Below, one piece after another: positions 9,912 to 14,982 of a DNA stretch of 14,982 nucleotides. Each line of letters begins with the position of its first letter. Position 1 is the first letter of the stretch. Made by a program: the position numbers and the translations under genes. Where the stretch lies: the NCBI RefSeq assembly GCF_000611645.1, contig NW_014012289.1, positions 1-14,982 on the forward strand, in the 5' to 3' direction. Origin of the DNA: Monoraphidium neglectum. Lineage: Eukaryota; Chlorophyta; Chlorophyceae; Sphaeropleales; Selenastraceae. The notes under the pieces were generated by a model. The model did no database searches and was not told the DNA's origin. It saw only the letters and a list, made by a program, of their open reading frames with translations.

Positions 9912-10178
9912 CTACTCCACGTACTTGGACACGACGGCGGCAGGCAAGCGCAGCGTCAACGGGGTTTGCACTACAGCACTGCCCAGGGTGGGAGCGCCTC
10001 GCTGCGGCCAGCAAACGACCTGCTGCCCAAGCTGCTGGCCCTTCAATTCAAGAACTGGCGGTATATTACCTGTACGCGTCCAAGTAGCACCTACGATGAT
10101 AGTGGCAGGCTGACAGTGGGGTCTCACCTGAAACGACACCACTGACGGGCTGAGGGACGCCAGGCGGGTGACTGGCAT
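9912..10178 (-). CDS. Candidate small two-exon gene, function unknown
   Basis: Exon 1 (10178-10128) starts MPVTRLASLSPSVVSFQ and ends in a textbook CAG|GTGAG donor. Exon 2 (10001-9912) begins after CCGCAG and contains VVQTPLTLRLPAAVV, ending SKYVE and TAG. Both are phase 0 and the 126-bp intron is of normal size. The product would be 46 residues. Support: G/C-rich third positions in exon 2, a TGTAA signal about 130 bp downstream, and a TATA-like AATAAAA on the minus strand (10232-10238) upstream. Alternatives: exon 2 could begin earlier at other AG sites (near 10030, 10020), or a 21-bp microexon (10070-10090) could be included; extra 5' exons are possible. No family is recognised. Open frames on the opposite strand also look fair here, so the strand is not certain. 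Confidence 0.35.
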   Translation of the reverse strand: MPVTRLASLSPSVVSFQVRPHCQPATIIVGATWTRTGNIPPVLELKGQQLGQQVVCWPQRGAPTLGSAVVQTPLTLRLPAAVVSKYVE

Positions 10179-10642
10179 TGATGCTGCTGGTGCGTGGGTT
10201 GAAGGGATGCACCGCCGGCTGATCTCGTCAGTTTTATTCAGCAATTATTCCAATCAAAGCGCATCCACGCCTGCTACTACAGCTGCGGCTCGAAGCGAGG
10301 TGCGCAACTCGCGTGGGGGAGCTTGAGCACGCAATGGGATGCCCCACGACGTTTTCATGTATATGTTTACTTGCAAGGCGTGTAAGGGGTCGTCACCGTC
10401 ATTTCCCGGAGGGGGAGCGTCGGCGCCACCACCCTTTCGCGCTTGCGCGCCGCCTTAAGTGCAGCAGCAATCATGCCTGATGATTACACAGGCTGGTGCG
10501 CTGAGCGCACGAGTACACTATCAAGGCAAGGGGGCAGCCGAGTCGCAGCAATGCAGGCGCAACTACTGGCGTTGCGCGTGTGATCTGATCCGCGCTGCCA
10601 CTACCTCCACTTCGCGCTGCCGCCCATCTCTAGGTCGCCGCC
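10179..10642. promoter_or_regulatory. Intergenic region between two divergent candidate small genes
   Basis: Visible elements are a minus-strand AATAAAA (10232-10238), a plus-strand CCAAT (10250-10254) and a plus-strand TATAT (10360-10364). An acceptor TCTCTAG ends at 10633, just before the plus-strand gene, implying that a 5' UTR exon and intron lie in this stretch. An ATG at 10472 opens a 36-codon frame ending in TGA but joins no downstream frame. No firm gene is seen. Confidence 0.35.
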
Positions 10643-11254
10643 ATGCCGATTTACTGAACCATCAAGAGCACGTGAGTCACGGTTGCATCTTGCATGCTCG
10701 CCGCTGGCCGGCACGGCCACACCCCGCCTGCTTGCTTCGCGCAGAAAGCACTCGCCCCACCCCACGCAATGAACTTTGTTCTGCTGGCCGCCCTCTGACC
10801 CGACCGCACCCAACGCATGCGCTCTTAATCGCCTCCGCCTCTAGGATTGATGGCCTGGGTTACGCTTTCGGCCTGAAGAAGAAATTCAAGGGCACAGGTG
10901 AGGTGGACGCGCGCCGCATGCGGCCTCCGCGGCGCAACGCCAGCATCTCACCCCTGCTTTCATAGCAGCCGGCGGCCAAGCCCTCACGTGGTGATGTGCG
11001 AGCAATACATGGTTCCCAGGCGCCTAACCACACGCCCCTTTTCATCGAGCGAATCCACATCGCGACTCCCTTTGGTGACTTCACGACTGCCCCACGCCCC
11101 ACCTCCTCTCACAGGCGTATGGTCCTTCATCGAGGCTTCTCGTGAGGGCGACGGCGCGGGGCCCTCCGCCCCGTCGCCGCCGCCCAAGCCGCAGAGGCCG
11201 GTCGCGAGGAGGGACGACCCGAAGTCGCGCCCTCCCCCCAAAGACAAGCGCTGA
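10643..11254 (+). CDS. Candidate three-exon small gene with in-frame TGA at codon 5
   Basis: Exon A runs 10634-10671 after TCTCTAG, with the start codon in an ideal context, GCCGCCATG, at 10643. Exon B is 10845-10897 and exon C 11115-11254. Donors GTGAGT and GTGAGG, acceptors CTAG and ACAG, and phases 2 then 1 all fit. They join TIKST to IDGLGYAFGLKKKFKGT and then to GVWSFIEASREGDG, with a Pro/Lys/Arg-rich tail ending PPPKDKR and TGA. The total would be 73 codons, but codon 5 (10655-10657) is TGA, and the other two frames of exon A hit a stop after splicing to exon B. Options: recoded TGA (selenocysteine or readthrough), a nonsense mutation or assembly error, or a different first exon. A TGTAA signal follows at 11634. 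Family unknown; no transmembrane segment is obvious. Confidence 0.4.
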
Positions 11255-11472
11255 GGTGATGCGCCGCCCTCGCCACGCCGCGGGCCACCATTGAGGAGGC
11301 CCCGCGCCGTGTGCGAGGGGCGGCGCGGCGGGGGTCACCCTGCGGCGCGCGTTGCGCGCGTCGTTGCGTGTCCCGCGCCTCGTCGCCGGCGCGGCGACCG
11401 ACTCTGCTGGCGGCGCGCCCGCCGCGGGCGGGGGCGATCTGACGGTGTCACATTCGCACAAAGGCACCCCAT

Positions 11473-12214
11473 CTAGGATTGCCTGGCGGGCACCCGACTA
11501 AATGGGCGCGCCTGCCGCCGGCCAACCCAGGCCACGGCGGTGGGCGTGCCTGGCCCACGCCCCCGGTTTTGCGGCGCGCCGCAGCTCGAAAAAAAAAGTG
11601 AGAGCTGCTGCTCACGAGCCAAAAGGACCCGCGTGTAACGCCACCGCACGCGCGTTGGAATGATGAACCAGCGACCGGCGTTTTTTTTACGAAGATTCTC
11701 AACTGATTCATCAGGAGTGCAAGCAAGGGAAAGTTCATGCCGGCCAACAGAGGCGGGCACAGTTGGGGTCGGAATGCGCGGGAGGGGGGGGGACTTGGAT
11801 GGTGCAGAGCCGCCGCAGCCCGCCGATTGGCTGCGGCTTGGCGTTTGGCTGGGCGTTCCAGGCATCCAGCGCGTCAGCTGCTGCGACGCTGCCTCGGGCT
11901 GCGCGGCCCGCAGCCACTCAGGTGGGCGGCGCTTGAGGTTCAAGGCGCGCTCCCCCGCATTTGAGAGGGGCAGGGCTTGGGGACGGCTTTCTGCCAACCT
12001 GCCATTTGGCCGCCGTGGCAGCCTAGCGCCTGGCCAGCGCACCGGGTGCGTACGCGGAATTCCCGCCCGCCATGGGCCCGGCGTCGTGATCCGTCAGGGT
12101 GTTGGTAGCGGCCGCTGGCTGCTCTGCTCTGGACCCCAGCAGCCCTGCAGGGGTCAACTGCGCCACAAGGGCTGCCGCCGTTGCGACTCCCGCTATAACT
12201 GCGCCCCCGCTCAT
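11473..12214 (-). CDS. Weakly supported hypothetical ORF, hydrophobic N-terminus
   Basis: A minus-strand ATG at 12214 opens MSGGAVIAGVATAAALVAQL, a hydrophobic stretch that could be a signal or organelle-targeting segment. Unspliced it ends at TAG 12023 (63 residues). A GTGCGC donor at 12042 and a CAG acceptor at 11991 (52-bp intron, matching phase) would join SAYAP to ESRPQALPL and extend it through LNLKRRPPEWLRAAQPEAAS to a stop at 11473 (229 residues). The part below about 11810 has less coding character and may be intron or 3' UTR. An overlapping frame containing DAWNAQPNAKPQPIGGL ends at 11735 and is an equally good 3' exon. The opposite strand has a 222-codon open frame. No family is recognised. 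Confidence 0.22.
11634..11638 (+). terminator. TGTAA polyadenylation-type signal (plus strand)
   Basis: TGTAA lies 380 bp past the stop at 11254. The stretch between (11255-11633) would be the 3' UTR of the small plus-strand gene. That stretch is extremely GC-rich, with several short self-complementary GCGCGC runs, and holds no supported plus-strand ORF. Confidence 0.4.
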
Positions 12215-12533
12215 TTAGATGGGATTGGCTGGAGCGAGAGTTGCCGGAAGTGGCGAGGGCGAGGCTTCATGCGCCGAGCGTGTGATGTGTTGACCAGGGC
12301 CTGGCAACGACACACTCGGTTCGGGTGACGCAAGTGAGTTGTTGGCGTGGGCATGCGCCACGCCATGCCCGACATTGTATAGTACGCTCTTCCGCGCACA
12401 CGCCGTCCTCCCAAGTGCAAGACGCGCCGATCTGATCAGCTTCTTCTCTTGTCATATCCATATCTGCCAATCAGCCTGGGCCCGCCCCCTCGTCTATACA
12501 AGCGCGGTCTGCAGAAAAGGCGCCTTTTTTCCA
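12215..12533. promoter_or_regulatory. Probable bidirectional promoter with paired TATACAA boxes
   Basis: For the F-box gene, CCAAT lies at 12467-12471 and TATACAAG at 12495-12502. The TATA box is only about 35-40 bp from the ATG at 12534, so the 5' UTR would be a few nucleotides. On the minus strand the same heptamer TATACAA occurs at 12375-12381, and CCAAT (plus ATTGG) at 12224-12228. The minus heptamer would suit the hypothetical ORF starting at 12214. No gene is seen in the interval. Confidence 0.45.
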
Positions 12534-14864
12534 ATGGCAACACCCATGCAGCTCTCCAGCTTGCCACCGCACACAGTGGCGGTGCCATTGGCAGTGGTGA
12601 AGCTTGCACCACCCAATGCAACAGCGGCGCCATCCACAGCGGTGGCCGCGGATCCATCTCTGACATGCTGCAGGGAGGCGCCCTTGGAACAATTAATCAG
12701 CGGTGCCGGCGGTGGCGGCGGCGGCGGTGGCGAGCCCCTGCTGCGACTCCCCTCAGACGTCATGCGTGCCGTTCTCGACCGGCTCTTGCCAGCCGACCGC
12801 GCCGCGCTCCGCAGCAGCAGCCGTGCGGGCCGCGCGGCTGCCAACGCACGCGTGGCGCGGATGGTGCTCTACGAAAGCGACCTGGAAGCTGCCGGGCAGC
12901 TGCAGTTGTCGGAGGTGTTCCCGGATTTGAAAGAGGTTCGAATCACATTGGATGGCAGCAGCAGGGCGGGCGCCGACGACGACAGTGACGAGGACGGCAG
13001 CGGCGCCGCCGCGGGCACATGGCGCCCCCAGCCGTCGGTGCAGCTGCCTGGCCGGTTCGCGGGCAGCTGCACGCTGTCCGCCGGCGCCGGGGCCGGCGGC
13101 GGCGCGGGGCGTGTGACGAGGGGGCGGCGCCGCGGCGTGGTGGAGGCGCGGGCGGCGGCGGTGCTCGCGCGCTGCGCCCCAGAGGTGTGTGGCTTCTCGC
13201 ATGCCGGGGACCGAACATTTGGCTGTTGCATGTGATGCGTGTCAACGCTGCGGAGCACAAAGCATCTGGCAGCTTGATGGTCGGCATCGCGTGCTGCTGC
13301 TGGGTCGGTGTTGAGCTGTGGACATGTGTGCAGATTGGAAACAGCCGCATCCCATGCGCTCTCCGGCACAGGCCCTGCAGCTGTCGGTGTTCACCGGCGC
13401 GTGCGGCACGCGTGTGACGGACGTCGCGGCGCTGCTCGCGCCGCCGGGCGCGGCGCGGCTGCGGCGGCTGTGGATGCGGGCGCCGCAGATCCAGGAGCCT
13501 GCGCTGATGGCGATCGGGGGGCTCTCTGGCTTGCAGGTGCCTTGGCTGGGTCAGGGGCTGCTGATCTGGGCTGCTGATTCAGAGTTTGAGGTTTGGACTG
13601 CGTTGCCAGTCTGTTCGCTCCGACCGTTTTTCTATCCCTCCACGCAGCCTTCCCTTGTCTCCCTCACTCGCTCCCCCATGCGCGCCGCCCCTACCCAACC
13701 CCCTGCGCCCCAAACAGGACCTGTCACTCGCATCATCGGGCGGCATCACCACATGCCACCTATCTGCTCTGTCAGCACTCACCCACCTGAGAATGACCGT
13801 CACCGCGCCCCTCGCGCCAGCACTCGCGCCGCTCGGCGCGCTGCGCGCGCTCCGCGCGCTGCAGCTGCGCTGCATCTCGCCCTGCGGCAGCTGGGGGGCC
13901 GCGCTGAGGCCGGTGTTAAGCGCCACGGCGGGGCGGCTGACTCAGCTGCAGGTGAATTTTGCCAGCCTGGACGAGAGTGATTTGGAGGCGTTTGCGGCGG
14001 CCTCTGGGCTGCAGGCGCTCGACCTGACCAGCTGCAGGTGTGTGGATGCCGCAGCTTTTCGACACGCCTTGGTCTGGGCATAAGCAAGCATAAGACATGT
14101 TTGCTTGTGCCGGTCAGATAACGCGGGCGAGGGGAGGAATGGGTGTCCGGCCGACACCGGCGTGCGTGTCCGCCCCTACCGCCGCCCGCAGCGCCATCCA
14201 GCAGCTTTTTTGGCAGCATTCAGGCGCACCCCAGCCGTCTGCGACACCCTCGTCTTTAAAGCATCACCCCGCATGCACCTCCCCACCCCCCCTCGCCTGC
14301 AGGCACCTTACCCCCGCCTGCATCAAGCACGTCGCCGCCCTGACAGCCCTCACGTCCCTCCGCCTCGAGCACACCGGGCTCATCCTGGCGCACCCCCAGC
14401 TGCAGCTGCTCGGCAGCTGCCCGCGGCTCGCGGAGCTGTCGCTCGACAGCCTCGACCTCTGCGCCCTGCGGCAGCAGGAAGAGCGCCAGCTGGCGCTTGC
14501 CGCCGCCGCGGTGGCCGAGGGGGCGCCTGCAGAGCAGAGGGCGGGGGTGGGGGTGGCGGCGGCGGGGTGGCCGCCGCTGGTGAGGGTGCACCTCCATTCG
14601 ACGTCGTCCTACCTGAACCTGAGGTCCCTTCTTGGGGCCGCGGGGCGACTGCGGCACCTCACACTCATGCACTACGTGCGGTGGGACGAGGGTGAGTTGC
14701 GAGTCGACCGCACGTTTGACCCTCGCCTCGCAGGATCCCTCGTCATCGGTGCGAGCTGCGACGCTCCCCGATTGGGGTGCCCAACGGGTTGCTTGTTGAT
14801 GGTGGTGTCCATGATCCTGTCTGCTGTATTTCAACTCATCCCGTCCAGCAGTCCGGTCGCCTGA
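12534..14864 (+). CDS. F-box and leucine-rich-repeat protein
   Basis: Exons: 12534-13184, 13372-13536, 13718-14037, 14303-14691 and 14734-14864, giving 551 residues. A Gly run (59-66) precedes an F-box-like segment at about 69-112 (LRLPSDVMRAVLDRLLPADR), which in the family binds SKP1 of an SCF ubiquitin ligase. An acidic stretch, DDDSDEDGS, follows at about 148-156. Leucine-rich repeats run from about 218 to 505, of the type LQALDLTSCR-HLTPACIKHV and LTSLRLEHTG, and are the likely substrate-binding surface. Two introns interrupt repeats that splicing restores (SGLQ|DLSLASS; LTSCR|HLTPACI), which supports those junctions. The last intron would be 42 bp and in frame, so it may be retained (565 residues), or the strong GTGAGT donor at 14692 may lead to an exon beyond the window. 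The C-terminus (about 510-551) is hydrophobic and not LRR-like. Substrate unknown. Confidence 0.8.
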
Positions 14865-14982
14865 TGGCTTTGCGTGGTGCATATGTGTCTCCTGGATTAC
14901 CTGTGGTCTCTCTGTCCCCCACAAATCAATACATCGACCCAGTTCATTCATGAGTTCATGTTATCCATGCAAAACCCCCACC

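Noticed and set aside
9963..10143. Plus-strand frame containing ANDLLPKLLALQFKNWRYI
   Set aside because: It has no start codon or clear splice context and overlaps a minus-strand model with better splice sites and a TGTAA signal; the strand question stays open.
11660..12328. 222-codon plus-strand ORF
   Set aside because: Composition (Gly/Arg/Cys-rich, no domain) looks like an antisense frame opened by high GC; no promoter or splice evidence.
1..14982. CRISPR arrays, tRNA or rRNA genes, insertion sequences, viral genes
   Set aside because: I read both strands for these and saw no direct-repeat/spacer pattern, cloverleaf, transposase or viral signature; no structure-prediction tool was available.

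Overview
This window is nuclear DNA of a GC-rich green alga, most likely a core chlorophyte. The protein-coding exons have G/C-rich third positions, introns are about 160-400 bp with donors mostly of the GTG type (GTGCGC, GTGAGT, GTGGGG) and -CAG acceptors, and TGTAA polyadenylation-type signals follow two candidate small genes. Triplet and GT microsatellites and TTTAGGG-like telomeric fragments are also present. There is no bacterial, viral or mobile-element architecture. Species cannot be fixed from the sequence alone.

The left 60% (62-8880, minus strand) is one large spliced gene that I can follow through 23 exons in continuous frame (1122 codons). It encodes IFT139 (TTC21B), a tetratricopeptide-repeat subunit of the ciliary intraflagellar-transport complex A. 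Its start codon is inside the window and roughly its last quarter lies off the left edge. Its introns hold most of the repeats seen here: a 144-bp CAG/CGG triplet array, a 97-bp strictly alternating purine-pyrimidine tract, a perfect GT/CA hairpin and telomere-like fragments.

From 8881 to 12533 the coding content is thin. I see a palindromic TATA element upstream of IFT139 and a candidate minus-strand small spliced gene (9912-10178) followed by a TGTAA signal. A candidate plus-strand three-exon small gene (10643-11254) has correct splice phases but an in-frame TGA at codon 5. A weakly supported minus-strand ORF lies at 11473-12214. None of these three has a family I recognise.

The right end (12534-14864, plus strand) is a five-exon (or four-exon) gene for an F-box plus leucine-rich-repeat protein, a likely substrate adaptor of an SCF ubiquitin ligase. 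A 320-bp intergenic stretch in front of it carries two TATACAA boxes in opposite orientation, as expected of a bidirectional promoter. The genes do not form an operon or an obvious pathway; apart from IFT139 (cilium) and the F-box protein (ubiquitylation), functions are unknown. The last 118 bp (14865-14982) show no feature. Comparisons to human TTC21B are made from memory, not by a computed alignment.
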